64,000 nucleotides of DNA from Edaphobacter lichenicola (GTDB lineage Bacteria > Acidobacteriota > Terriglobia > Terriglobales > Acidobacteriaceae). The notes under the pieces were generated by a model. The model ran no database searches, was not told the origin of the DNA, and was given only the letters and a program-made list of their open reading frames with translations. The position numbers and the translations under genes are program-made. Position 1 is the stretch's first letter; every line of letters starts with the position of its first letter. The stretch covers positions 186,001 through 250,000 of the forward strand of contig NZ_JACHDY010000004.1 of assembly GCF_014201315.1 (NCBI RefSeq). The letters run 5' to 3'. Below are positions 45,565-54,077 of the stretch, in pieces.

Positions 45565-46689
45565 CTAGTTGCGAGGAATGGAGTCTCGCTCGAGGAACAT
45601 TCCCGAGACTTCCCGACGCGAACCGACGGGTTTGGCCGTCTCAGCGCGTCCGATCATACCCTTGCCCGCCACCGCGACGTTATCCCGCGTCTTCTTGGCC
45701 TCATACATCATCGTATCGGCCGCCCGCAGAATCGTCTGAACCGTATTCCCGTCCTCGGGATAGCTCGCCAGCCCAAAGCTTCCCGAGAGGCTGAGCGAAA
45801 GCCCTGCACCCTCCAGAAAGCGTGACGACCTCAGATCCTCGCACAGCGCCATCGTGGTCCCGCTTGCCGCTGCCTTCCCCATCCCCGGCAGCAGTGCGAC
45901 AAACTCATCCCCCCCATAGCGAAACGCCGCGTTGTTCGGCCCCAGGCTCCGCCTCATCAACCCGCCAATCTCCGCCAGCAGCCGGCTTCCAATCAGATGG
46001 CCATGGGTGTCATTCACCGACTTGAAGTGATCCAGATCGACGAACATCAAACTAAATACCTGCCCCCGAGCCACTTCTTCTTCGAGCATGGTGTACAGGT
46101 GCCGTGCATTAAAAAGTCCCGTCACGTCATCTGTGATGGTCAACTCCTGAATCAGTGTCATCGACCGGGCGTTCTGAATCGCGATCGCCGCGTAGTCGCA
46201 CAGAATTCGCAGAAAGGAGATCGAATGCTCCGACAGCAGGTCGAGCTTGCTATTCAGCAGTTGAATCACGCCCAGTGTCTTGTCCCCGGATCGCACCGGC
46301 ACGCAGGCAATCGACTGGATCTTCAGGTCAGGATGCTTATTCGCAAACGCGGACCAGTGCGGATCAAGAGCCACGTCCGGCACTACCAGAGGATTTCCCG
46401 TTGCCGCCACCCAACCGGCAACTCCTTCCCCCATCGGTACCCGCAGCCCCTTGAGGCTCTCAGCGTTCTCTCCTACCGCAATCGCGTAGTACAGTTCGCC
46501 TGACTTATCATCCACCATCAGCAGCGACCAGCGCTCGGGTCCGAAGAACTGGGCCATTTTGTTCATGATGGCCCCCAGAATCTCTTCCAGTTCGAGGCTC
46601 GAAGTCAGCGCGCGCGCAACGTCATGGAACACGCGAAGGTGATCCATTTGACGACTTTCGATCACTTCAAACTGACGTCTGTCCTTCAA
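45565..46689 (-). CDS. GAF-GGDEF diguanylate cyclase
   Basis: This 374-residue protein has an N-terminal GAF sensor domain (residues about 20-165: RVFHDVARALTSSLELEEILGAIM, MGEGVAGWVAATGNPLVVPDV) and a C-terminal GGDEF domain (LTITDDVTGLFNARHLYTML, FVDLDHFKSVNDTHGHLIGS, RYGGDEFVALLPG). The active motif GGDEF is intact, so it should make cyclic di-GMP. The allosteric I-site RxxD five residues before GGDEF is absent (GPNN there). The start is a TTG with AGGA seven bases upstream; a palindrome lies about 30 bp upstream. Confidence 0.92.
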   Translation of the reverse strand: MKDRRQFEVIESRQMDHLRVFHDVARALTSSLELEEILGAIMNKMAQFFGPERWSLLMVDDKSGELYYAIAVGENAESLKGLRVPMGEGVAGWVAATGNPLVVPDVALDPHWSAFANKHPDLKIQSIACVPVRSGDKTLGVIQLLNSKLDLLSEHSISFLRILCDYAAIAIQNARSMTLIQELTITDDVTGLFNARHLYTMLEEEVARGQVFSLMFVDLDHFKSVNDTHGHLIGSRLLAEIGGLMRRSLGPNNAAFRYGGDEFVALLPGMGKAAASGTTMALCEDLRSSRFLEGAGLSLSLSGSFGLASYPEDGNTVQTILRAADTMMYEAKKTRDNVAVAGKGMIGRAETAKPVGSRREVSGMFLERDSIPRN

Positions 46690-46718
46690 TCGCTGTCCTC
46701 ATGGATATGTGCAGTTTT

Positions 46719-46754
46719 TATGTAATATGTGCAGTTTTTTGCACATATTACATA
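46719..46754. promoter_or_regulatory. perfect 15-bp palindrome between moaA and the GGDEF gene
   Basis: Arms 46719-46733 (TATGTAATATGTGCA) and 46740-46754 are exactly complementary, with a 6-base loop. Another TATGTGCAG half-site sits at about 46707-46714. The sequence is AT-rich, unlike its surroundings. It lies downstream of moaA and about 30 bp upstream of the diguanylate cyclase start on the same strand, so it may be a repressor site or a terminator without a U run. Confidence 0.7.
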
Positions 46755-46820
46755 TCAGCCTCTCATAGCTCCCCTAATAATTCAACAAGTCCACGACTGA
46801 CGGCACAACGAGTGCGGTGT

Positions 46821-47906
46821 TCATCCGCCGATATGAACCATACTGCGCGATGGCTTTTCAAAACCCGGCTCGCCGATGTGATGACGTGCTTCCTTCCGCA
46901 TCACGATCCTGCGAATGTACGCAGCCAGCTCCTCATCCGTTCCGCCCCGCACCATCTCGCCATACAGGTCGTGGTCGCTCTGCGAAAACAGACAAGTCCG
47001 TATCTTCCCATCCGAGGTCAGTCTCACGCGGCTGCAATGCCCGCAGAAGGGGCGCGACACCGGCGCAATTATGCCTATCTCCCCCAAGCCATCGTCAAAG
47101 GTGAACCGCTTCGCCGTCTCGCTAGCCGCATGCGGAGTCAGCTCCACCAGGGGACGGAACGCATTCAGCCGCTCCACAATCTCGTCCATCGAAACGACAG
47201 ACTCCCTCTTCCAGCTTCGGTCTTCCTCCAGAGGCATCCACTCGATGAACCGAACGATCAGTCCCTCACGCCGCGAGAACTCCGCGAACTGCTCGATCTG
47301 TCCATCATTGAACCCGCGCAGCAGCACGCAGTTCACCTTTACCGGTCCCAGCCCCACCGATTGAGCCTTACGAACTCCCGCCAGCACCTTTTCATAGCTC
47401 CGCGGAACGCGTGTGATCGCGCTGAAGGTCTCCGCATCCACCGCATCCATGCTAACCGTCACACGATTCAGCCCCGCATCCTTCAGCGGCTGGGCCAGTC
47501 CCTCCAGCAGATGCCCGTTCGTGGTCAGGGCGATGTCCAACGGATTGCCAAGATCGCCGGCCAGGCTTCCATCCGGCAGGAATGCCGTCCGCATCTCGGC
47601 CAGTTCGCGAACCATCTCCACCAGGCCCGACCGCAACAGAGGTTCTCCGCCGGTCAGCCTTATCTTCTCCACTCCCAATGAGACGAAGACCCGGACCATC
47701 CGCAGGTAGTCTTCAATTGAGAGTTCGGTGAACTGCGCTCCTTCGTTCCCAGTCCGGCAATAGACGCACTTGTAGTTGCAGCGGTCAGTCACCGAGACAC
47801 GCAGGTCAGTGATGGACCTGCCAAACTTGTCTCGTAGCCGTCCCGGAAACTGAATAGCCTGCTCTTCCAGCTCCAGAATCGCGGTATTTCCATCGCCAAT
47901 CATCAA
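46821..47906 (-). CDS. moaA: GTP 3',8-cyclase, molybdenum cofactor synthesis
   Basis: MoaA is a radical SAM enzyme that starts molybdopterin synthesis. It has the CxxxCxxC cluster in DRCNYKCVYCR, LTGGEPLLR, SMDAVDAETF, and the second C-terminal cluster in RPFCGHCSRVRLTSDGKIRTCLF. The C-terminal GG needed for activation is present (HIGG). It supports molybdoenzymes such as the formate dehydrogenase at 18-21 kb. It is 361 residues with a 30-residue N-terminal extension before GRSITDLRVSVTDRC. Confidence 0.95.
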   Translation of the reverse strand: MMIGDGNTAILELEEQAIQFPGRLRDKFGRSITDLRVSVTDRCNYKCVYCRTGNEGAQFTELSIEDYLRMVRVFVSLGVEKIRLTGGEPLLRSGLVEMVRELAEMRTAFLPDGSLAGDLGNPLDIALTTNGHLLEGLAQPLKDAGLNRVTVSMDAVDAETFSAITRVPRSYEKVLAGVRKAQSVGLGPVKVNCVLLRGFNDGQIEQFAEFSRREGLIVRFIEWMPLEEDRSWKRESVVSMDEIVERLNAFRPLVELTPHAASETAKRFTFDDGLGEIGIIAPVSRPFCGHCSRVRLTSDGKIRTCLFSQSDHDLYGEMVRGGTDEELAAYIRRIVMRKEARHHIGEPGFEKPSRSMVHIGG

Positions 47907-48028
47907 GAGACGTACCCGGATCCAACTACGTAATTCCTATACAAACTTTAGATGCAATGGCTCAAGAAGCGAAGCAACATGGGCCGGAAATCTCTGCAAA
48001 ATCAAAGGATCAGACGATCACGCTCAAA

Positions 48029-48054
48029 CCGCACGCAATCGTGTGGCCGTTTTT
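48029..48054 (+). terminator. terminator-like hairpin with no upstream gene
   Basis: Stem CCGCACG and CGTGTGG (one G-U pair) with a CAAT loop, followed by CCG and five Ts. No annotated plus-strand gene ends here. Confidence 0.4.
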
Positions 48055-48235
48055 GTAATTTCATGTTTTGTTGCGATACGTGTGTGTCTTCCCGAGTGCG
48101 GCTACTGCCGCAGCACCAACTCAGCGACCGGGATACCTCTAAGTGGAACGCCGTTGCAGCCAATATCAGCGTCGTCCAACTCTAACGCGCAGCATATCAG
48201 CATCTCGGCGATTGGCAACAGCATTTCTAAAACGC

Positions 48236-48272
48236 CCAACTCTTAAGTTATATAGAAAACATTAAGAGTTGG
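48236..48272 (-). terminator. hairpin terminator of the small membrane protein gene
   Basis: An 11-bp perfect stem (CCAACTCTTAA with TTAAGAGTTGG) with a 15-base loop lies 17 bp past the stop of the minus-strand gene. It is followed by GCGTTTT on that strand. Confidence 0.6.
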
Positions 48273-48289
48273 CGCGCGTCCGGTTAGTT

Positions 48290-48574
48290 TCAGTAGCTGA
48301 GAAACTCGTTGCTGCCGCGCTTCAATCGAATCCCTACGATGCCGAAGACCAGCGCCGCGGTGAAGGTGATCGCATTCCAGTAAACGACCGGATGAGCCCA
48401 GCCCGGCGACAAAGTCAGGTCCTGTCCGCTCCACAACGTCAGCAGGGTAGCCACGATCAGGCTCTGAAAGCAGAGCACCAGGAAGAGTTGGCCGCGACGA
48501 CGGCGTTTATCCAGTCGTTCCACATCATCCGGCGTCAAGTTGCGTTCTTCGATTGGAAGCAGTGCATTCGCCAT
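48290..48574 (-). CDS. small two-helix membrane protein (94 aa)
   Basis: MANALLPIEERNLTPDDVERLDKRRRRG is a charged cytoplasmic start. It is followed by two hydrophobic segments (LFLVLCFQSLIVATLLTLW and VVYWNAITFTAALVFGIVG) and a basic tail. No family is recognised. GGGAGA lies upstream of the ATG. A hairpin terminator follows the gene. Confidence 0.65.
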   Translation of the reverse strand: MANALLPIEERNLTPDDVERLDKRRRRGQLFLVLCFQSLIVATLLTLWSGQDLTLSPGWAHPVVYWNAITFTAALVFGIVGIRLKRGSNEFLSY

Positions 48575-48746
48575 CGCGTTCTTGGTCTCCCTGGTCTTTC
48601 CTGTTCAACTTGCAACCCGAGCCAGGCAAAGGCTCCTGGAGCATCGGTCTAAGTTTGTATTAAATCACAGCCTGCCCGGATCAACCGAACCAGCGCAAAA
48701 AGTCTTTGTCGTCAGCCCAAATCAGCTTAGGCACCACCGCGATCGG

Positions 48747-49019
48747 CTAAATAAATGCGACCGACTGAATTCCCACCACGTCGAACCGCTTGCGGCACCG
48801 GACGTTCTTGCACCCCATCGGATCATCGCGGCGAACCATATAACTCTGAGCCTTGGCAAAACGCGCCCGGTCGCGATCGTCGGCACCCCTCGGAAGCTGC
48901 GCCTTCTTCCTTCGCACCACCCATTCGATCTGGTACTCCCCCTGTTGCCCGCAGTGGGGACAGGTCATCACATGAGTCCGCTGCTCCGCCCGCTCATCAA
49001 AAAAGTCCCGCTCTTCCAT
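48747..49019 (-). CDS. small zinc-ribbon protein (90 aa)
   Basis: The protein MEERDFFDERAEQRTHVM is followed by TCPHCGQQGEYQIEWVVRRKK and, 30 residues later, MGCKNVRCRKRF. The C-x2-C and C-x4-C pairs form a likely zinc ribbon. The start is ATG 49019, six bases after GAGG; the first ATG at 49031 is less well placed. A nucleic-acid or protein-binding role is likely, but nothing more can be said. Confidence 0.65.
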   Translation of the reverse strand: MEERDFFDERAEQRTHVMTCPHCGQQGEYQIEWVVRRKKAQLPRGADDRDRARFAKAQSYMVRRDDPMGCKNVRCRKRFDVVGIQSVAFI

Positions 49020-49160
49020 CCAGCACCTCATCCGATTCTCGACCCCAACCTGAGGTCGAATCTCTTCTGCAATCCTGCCTTAGATGCCCCCTCACAAGCA
49101 AGAGTCATGCATAATCACGAGGGGCTTCCGAGCCCGGAACCAATGCAGGAAGGAAGACGG

Positions 49161-49343
49161 ATGAGCAAGCCCAAAAAGCAGGTCTTCTCCAAGATCAAGG
49201 CCGTCAAGGCCAACGCCCGCGAGCGCGTCGGCACTCCGCCCCCAGAGCGTGTCCTTCCCGACCCCAAACAAAAGCTGGCCGCCAGTCCCAAACACAAGCC
49301 CACCCTGGCCGACCTGCTCAACTCCTCAGGAGAAGATCAATGA
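49161..49343 (+). CDS. small basic protein coupled to the SIMPL gene (60 aa)
   Basis: MSKPKKQVFSKIKAVKANARERVGTPPPERV is very basic and proline-rich, then ends PTLADLLNSSGEDQ. AGGAAG lies upstream of ATG 49161. Its stop overlaps the start of the SIMPL gene in ATGA, so the two are translationally coupled. No family is recognised. It may bind nucleic acid, but this is only a charge-based guess. Confidence 0.6.
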   Translation: MSKPKKQVFSKIKAVKANARERVGTPPPERVLPDPKQKLAASPKHKPTLADLLNSSGEDQ

Positions 49344-50080
49344 CCATCCTCCGCCTCGCCTTCGTCGCCCTCGCCGCCGCCTTCCTGGCCACAACGGCCG
49401 CAACTGTCTCCGCCCAGACCATTCAGGTCAACAAGGAAAATCGCACCATCGCGATCACAGCCACCGACAAGGTCCTCGTCCTCGCCGACGTCGCCACCCT
49501 CCACATCGGCTTCATCGCCTACGGCCCGGACAGCGACTCTGCCTACGCCGCCGGCTCCCGCGCCTCCAACGCCATCGTCAAGGCCCTCACCTCCGCCGGC
49601 ATCCCCAACGACTCCATTGGGAGCGAAAATCAAAACGTCTCCCCGGTGCAGGAGTATCAGATCGACAAGCTCACCCCAGCCGAGAAGGCCCAGCGCAAGT
49701 TCCAGGTCACCCAGAGCTGGACCGTCCGGACCAACGCCAACGACGCCGCCAAAGTCCTCGATCTCGCTGTAAAAGCCGGGGCGAACCAATCCGGACAGAT
49801 CGACTGGAGCCTCAAGGACGAGAACGCTCCACAGTCCGAAGCCGCAGCCAAAGCGCTCCAGCGCGCCCGAGTCGTCGCCGAAGAGATGGCAAAAGGACTC
49901 AACGCAAAACTTGGCACACTCCTCTACGCCAGCAACGAAACCCAGGCGGAACCGCCGCGTCCCCTCATGCGTGCTGGGGTCGCGGGAATGGCAATGGACC
50001 AGAAGGTCGCTCCTCTCGCCATCAATCCACGCCAGATAGAAAAAACCGCAACCGTCTATGCCGTCTTCGCCATAGAATAG
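49340..50080 (+). CDS. exported SIMPL-domain (DUF541) protein
   Basis: This 246-residue protein has a signal peptide (FVALAAAFLATTAATVSAQ) and a SIMPL/DUF541 domain: ITATDKVLVLADVATLHIGFIAYGPDSDSAYAAGSRASNAIVKAL, then GIPNDSIGSENQNVSPVQEY. The domain has oxidative-stress and membrane-associated relatives, but the reaction is unknown. The start overlaps the previous stop. Confidence 0.88.
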   Translation: MTILRLAFVALAAAFLATTAATVSAQTIQVNKENRTIAITATDKVLVLADVATLHIGFIAYGPDSDSAYAAGSRASNAIVKALTSAGIPNDSIGSENQNVSPVQEYQIDKLTPAEKAQRKFQVTQSWTVRTNANDAAKVLDLAVKAGANQSGQIDWSLKDENAPQSEAAAKALQRARVVAEEMAKGLNAKLGTLLYASNETQAEPPRPLMRAGVAGMAMDQKVAPLAINPRQIEKTATVYAVFAIE

Positions 50081-50132
50081 GCGAACCAAAGATTCGCCAG
50101 TCCGACCCCGGACGAAAGACAGCGAGGGAACT

Positions 50133-50945
50133 ATGCCAATCCACACCTACCGCGAACTCAAACCCACTCCCGAAGCTGAGGCCCTTTATCGTCGCTGGCT
50201 CGCCAAGCTCAACGACGAGTTCACCCGGCAGCAATCGCCCGACCGCCGCTCCGAGGTCGTCCGCGACGAGCTCTACCAGATCTACTTCGGCCGCCCCCAC
50301 GGCGGGCACATCAAGGCAGTCCTCAACAGCGAACTCGCAATGTACTCCCTCTCCGAGAGCTTCGACCCCCGCAACATCACGCTCGAACCCGAGTACTACG
50401 GCGACATCGACGCCGAGCAGTACGCCATCCGTAAGCCGCTCATCTGGTTCTGGCAGATGTTCGACCGCTCCCCCCTCGGCCTCAACCACTGGCTGGGCTT
50501 CCGCTTCCGCTGCATGCTGGGCCGCCACATCTTTCGCCACCTCGGCAAGCACGTCAAAATCTTCCACAACGTCGAGTTCACCTACGGCTACAACCTCACC
50601 ATCGAAGACTCCTGCACCATCCACAAGAATGTCCTGCTCGACGACCGTGGCGCGATCATCCTGCATGAGGGCACCAGCGTCTCCGACTACGCCAACGTCT
50701 ACTCGCACACCCACGACATCAACAATCAATCGAACATCACCAACAAGACGACCGAGCTGGGCCCCCGCGCCCGCGTCACCTATCACGCCACCGTCCTCGC
50801 CGGAGCCAACATCGGCGAAGACGCCATGCTCGGAGCCATGGCACTCGCCACCAAACCCGTGCCCCAGGAGACCGTCTCGGTCGGCATCCCTGCCAAGGCA
50901 AAGATCCGCAAGCAGGCCTCCGTCCTCGCCGCCGAAACGCTCTAG
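50133..50945 (+). CDS. left-handed beta-helix acyltransferase
   Basis: This 270-residue protein has hexapeptide repeats at residues 140-255 (HVKIFHNVEFTYGYNLTIEDSCTIHKNVLLDDRGAIILHEGTSVSDYANVYSHTHD, VTYHATVLAGANIGEDAMLGAMALATKPVP), the LbetaH fold of acetyl/acyltransferases such as MaaA or LpxA relatives. The long N-terminal helix region (residues 1-100) is not a standard family element. The substrate is unknown. It follows the SIMPL gene after 52 bp. Confidence 0.85.
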   Translation: MPIHTYRELKPTPEAEALYRRWLAKLNDEFTRQQSPDRRSEVVRDELYQIYFGRPHGGHIKAVLNSELAMYSLSESFDPRNITLEPEYYGDIDAEQYAIRKPLIWFWQMFDRSPLGLNHWLGFRFRCMLGRHIFRHLGKHVKIFHNVEFTYGYNLTIEDSCTIHKNVLLDDRGAIILHEGTSVSDYANVYSHTHDINNQSNITNKTTELGPRARVTYHATVLAGANIGEDAMLGAMALATKPVPQETVSVGIPAKAKIRKQASVLAAETL

Positions 50946-50985
50946 CCGCAGCGGCAACCTGCAGATTCGCCACTACGAAGCACTT

Positions 50986-51022
50986 GCAGTCCTCTCTCGC
51001 AGCTTTTGCGAGAGAGGACTGC
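50986..51022. promoter_or_regulatory. perfect 16-bp hairpin between two plus-strand genes
   Basis: The arm 50986-51001 (starting GCAGTCCTCTCTCGC) pairs exactly with 51007-51022 around a 5-base loop. No T run follows. It lies 40 bp after the acyltransferase stop and 60 bp before the M50 protease start; it could be a terminator lacking U residues, an RNA processing site or a mobile-element remnant. Confidence 0.7.
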
Positions 51023-51081
51023 TTGAACGCTACAGCATCTTTACGGTCTCCTCACGCGAACTTCAGTAAACTCGAGCCTGT

Positions 51082-51783
51082 ATGAATCAGGAAGTTGTCC
51101 TCATCGTCTTTCAGGTCGTCGTTCTGGTCCTGGCGTTCAGCATCCACGAGTCGGCCCACGCCTGGACCGCCTGGCGTCTCGGCGATCCCACCGCCAAGAT
51201 GCTCGGACGCGTCACGCTCAACCCCCTCAAGCACCTCGACCCCTTCGGCTCCGTCCTCTTTCCCATCATTGGTTTGGTGTATGGCGGTATGCTCTTCGGC
51301 TGGGCGAAACCTACTCCAGTTACTGCTCGCAACTTTAAAAACTACAAACGCGACGACATCTTGGTTTCTCTGGCAGGTCCAGCCAGCAATCTTCTCTCTG
51401 CGACGGTCGCTCTGTGCCTGCTCATCCTCATTAAGCACGCAGTGGCGGGTGGAAGCGTCGCTGTCATTACCGCAATGGCGCTAGCGCATCACTATCCAGG
51501 AGTCTCCACAGAAAATCTCCCGCAGTTATTTCCCATCGCGCTCTTCCTCTATTACGTCATTCTCCTTAACCTCATACTTTTCGTCTTCAATCTCATTCCA
51601 GTTCCGCCCCTCGATGGCAGCCATATCCTCCGACACTTCCTCCCCTACAGAGCGCTCCAGGTCTACGATCGCATCGGGATGTTCGGCATGATATTCATCA
51701 TGCTGATTGGTGGCAGCTTCATCTTCCGTATCTTCCTTACCCCACTTCAGATAGCGTTCGACACCTTCCTCTTCAGCCATTAG
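51082..51783 (+). CDS. site-2 protease family (M50) membrane metalloprotease
   Basis: This 233-residue protein has HExxH in FSIHESAHAWTAWRLGDPTA and the second motif NLIPVPPLDGSHIL, the zinc ligands of intramembrane M50 proteases. Four to five hydrophobic segments are visible. Site-2 proteases cut regulatory proteins such as anti-sigma factors; the substrate here is unknown. This position, just before trpS and scpA, is typical of acidobacteria and deltaproteobacteria as I recall. Confidence 0.9.
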   Translation: MNQEVVLIVFQVVVLVLAFSIHESAHAWTAWRLGDPTAKMLGRVTLNPLKHLDPFGSVLFPIIGLVYGGMLFGWAKPTPVTARNFKNYKRDDILVSLAGPASNLLSATVALCLLILIKHAVAGGSVAVITAMALAHHYPGVSTENLPQLFPIALFLYYVILLNLILFVFNLIPVPPLDGSHILRHFLPYRALQVYDRIGMFGMIFIMLIGGSFIFRIFLTPLQIAFDTFLFSH

Positions 51784-51868
51784 CTTCCAACTCATCGAAA
51801 CTCCAGACGAACACATTGCGCCGCCACATTATCCGGCCCGAATCATTTACCCTTAGCTCTTGATCGCA

Positions 51869-52990
51869 ATGACTGAAAAAACCAACGACTCCCTGACATC
51901 TTTACAGCCATCTTCACGTCCCCGCGTCCTCAGCGGCATGCGGCCCACCGGTCGTCTCCACCTCGGCAACTACATGGGCGCGCTCTACAACTGGGTTCAG
52001 CTCCAGCGCCAGTACGATTGCTACTTCTTCATCGCCGACCTCCACGCCCTTACCACCGACTACGCCGACCCCACCACCCTCCGCCAGAGCATCCGCGACG
52101 TGGCCCTGGACTTTCTGTCCGCTGGTCTTGACCCGGAGGAGTGCACCATCTTCATCCAGTCGCACGTTCCCCAGCACGCAGAGCTCTTCACCCTCTTCAG
52201 CATGTTCACGCCGCTGCCCTGGCTCGAGCGCGTCCCCACCTACAAAGACCAGCAGGAGCAGCTCCGCGAGAAGGACCTGAACACCTACGGCTTCCTCGGC
52301 TATCCTCTGCTCCAGTCCGCGGACATCCTCCTCTACCAGCCCGACTACGTCCCCGTCGGACAGGATCAGGTCGCTCACGTCGAGCTGACCCGCGAGGTCG
52401 CCCGCCGCTTCAACGCCCTCTACTGCTCGCAGCCAACTCCCGCCATCGAGAAGGCTCGCGAAGACCGCTCCGACAGGGAGATTCTCGCCGCTGAGCTCTC
52501 CGCCAATACCGTCGTAAACGGCATCCTGCCCGAGCCAAAGGTTTTGCTGACGCCCTCGCCCAAGCTCCCCGGTCTCGACGGCCGCAAGATGTCCAAGAGC
52601 TACGGCAACACCATCATGCTCTCCGAGCCTGAGGCCGACCTCCGCGCCAAGCTGAAGACCATGGTCACCGACCCGGCGCGCATCCGCCGCACCGACCCCG
52701 GCAATCCAGACATCTGTCCCGTCTTCGATCTGCACAAAGTCTTTTCCACTGAAGAGACCCAGCAGAAGGTCCGCGAGGGCTGCACGACCGCGGGCATCGG
52801 CTGCATCGAGTGCAAGGGCTGGGTTGCAGATGCGATCGTCCGCGAGATCGCCCCGATCCAGGAGCGCCGACGCGCCCTCGAAGCTGACCCCGGCCAGGTC
52901 GACGCCATCTTATGGGATGGCTCCGCCCGCGCCCGCCAACGCGCCATCCAGACCCTGCAGCACGTCCGGCAGGCTATCGGCCTGGAGTAA
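51869..52990 (+). CDS. trpS: tryptophanyl-tRNA synthetase
   Basis: This 373-residue class I synthetase has the HIGH motif as LSGMRPTGRLHLGNYMGAL and KMSKS as GLDGRKMSKSYGNTI, with the ATP-pocket ADILLYQPDYVPVGQDQVAHVELTREVARRFN. The start is ATG 51869; a TTG at 51860 is possible. The scpA start is 5 bp after the stop, so the two are co-translated. Confidence 0.95.
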   Translation: MTEKTNDSLTSLQPSSRPRVLSGMRPTGRLHLGNYMGALYNWVQLQRQYDCYFFIADLHALTTDYADPTTLRQSIRDVALDFLSAGLDPEECTIFIQSHVPQHAELFTLFSMFTPLPWLERVPTYKDQQEQLREKDLNTYGFLGYPLLQSADILLYQPDYVPVGQDQVAHVELTREVARRFNALYCSQPTPAIEKAREDRSDREILAAELSANTVVNGILPEPKVLLTPSPKLPGLDGRKMSKSYGNTIMLSEPEADLRAKLKTMVTDPARIRRTDPGNPDICPVFDLHKVFSTEETQQKVREGCTTAGIGCIECKGWVADAIVREIAPIQERRRALEADPGQVDAILWDGSARARQRAIQTLQHVRQAIGLE

Positions 52991-52995
52991 CCGCC

Positions 52996-54069
52996 ATGCC
53001 CGACGAAACCCTACCTCACGAATCAAACCCCGACGCGGCCAACGCCGAAGAGAGGGCGGTGCCCGCTGTGGAAGGCGATGCCTCTGAAGCCGTCGCCGCT
53101 GCGCCGGTCGAACTGTCGTCGGAGGTCTCGTCCGAACTCGCGCCGGAGGAGACCCCTCCTGCTTCCGAGGCCGCTGAGCCCTTCGCTCTCCAGCATCCGC
53201 CTGTCCCCTCCCCGGCGCCCGATCCAAAGCGCGTCGCCAGGGACAAGGACAAGGAAAAAGAGGAGGCCTCGCAGTCGCCCTTCTCCGTCACCGTCGGCCA
53301 GGTCTACGACGGTCCGCTCGATCTCCTCCTCGACCTGATCCGCAAGCAGAATATCGACATCTACGACATCCCCATCGCGCGCATCACCAGCCAGTTTCTC
53401 GAGTACACCTATCACCTCAAACAGGTCGACGTCGACTCTGCGGGCGAGTTTATCTACATGGCCTCGCTGCTGATCCACATCAAGTCGAAGACGCTGCTGC
53501 CCCGCGATCCCTCGGACGTGCTCAGCGGCGACCCGGAAGACCCGCGCCGCGAGCTGGTCGAACGTCTCCTCGAACACGAGCGCTTCAAAGCCGCAGCCCA
53601 GATGCTCTTGCAGAAGCAGCAGATCGAAGAGGCCACCTGGACCAACTCCGGCCTCAAAAACTTCCGCCGCGACATTGGAGAGGCTGGCGCTCCCACCCTT
53701 GACGAAGACCGCGAGATCGACGCCGACACCGTTGACCTCGTCCGCGTCTTTCAGGACATCCTCCTCCGTCTGCGCGAGCGCCCCATCCTCAACGTCGATG
53801 AGGAGTCGGTCACCGTCGCGCAGATGATCGACTACGTCAAACGCCGTCTGTTGATGGAAGACAAGCCGATCAGCCTCAAGCGCCTGCTCCACAACACCCA
53901 CACCGAGCGCGCGCTCATCTGCATGTTCCTGGCAATGCTCGAACTGGTGCGTCTGCAGGCTGTGCTGCTTCATCAGCCGGCCCTTCAAGGCGACATCCTC
54001 ATCAAGAAGACCGAAAACTTCGACCAGGTCTTCACCGATCAGGCTCAGGCCCGGGACGACTGGCGCTAA
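52996..54069 (+). CDS. scpA: segregation and condensation protein A with long acidic N-terminal extension
   Basis: ScpA is the kleisin that links SMC heads and binds ScpB. The conserved protein begins at about residue 96 with FSVTVGQVYDGPLDLLLDLIRKQNIDIYDIPIARITSQF, then FIYMASLLIHIKSKTLLPRDP. The C-terminal winged helix begins VTVAQMIDYVKRRL. The first 95 residues are acidic, alanine- and proline-rich (VEGDASEAVAAAPVELSSEV) with a charged DKDKEKEE end, an extension not present in typical ScpA. It follows trpS after 5 bp and is bounded by palindromic element F. Confidence 0.93.
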   Translation: MPDETLPHESNPDAANAEERAVPAVEGDASEAVAAAPVELSSEVSSELAPEETPPASEAAEPFALQHPPVPSPAPDPKRVARDKDKEKEEASQSPFSVTVGQVYDGPLDLLLDLIRKQNIDIYDIPIARITSQFLEYTYHLKQVDVDSAGEFIYMASLLIHIKSKTLLPRDPSDVLSGDPEDPRRELVERLLEHERFKAAAQMLLQKQQIEEATWTNSGLKNFRRDIGEAGAPTLDEDREIDADTVDLVRVFQDILLRLRERPILNVDEESVTVAQMIDYVKRRLLMEDKPISLKRLLHNTHTERALICMFLAMLELVRLQAVLLHQPALQGDILIKKTENFDQVFTDQAQARDDWR

Positions 54070-54077
54070 GGCTATTC

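Larger units (their letters stand above)
47907..48289. other. intergenic region with two hairpins, no gene supported
   Basis: This 383-bp region between moaA and the small membrane protein shows no coding frame with ribosome site. It holds a plus-strand terminator-like hairpin (48029-48054) and a minus-strand terminator (48236-48272). The plus-strand hairpin has no gene upstream, so a short RNA from a promoter near 47940 is possible. Confidence 0.4.
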
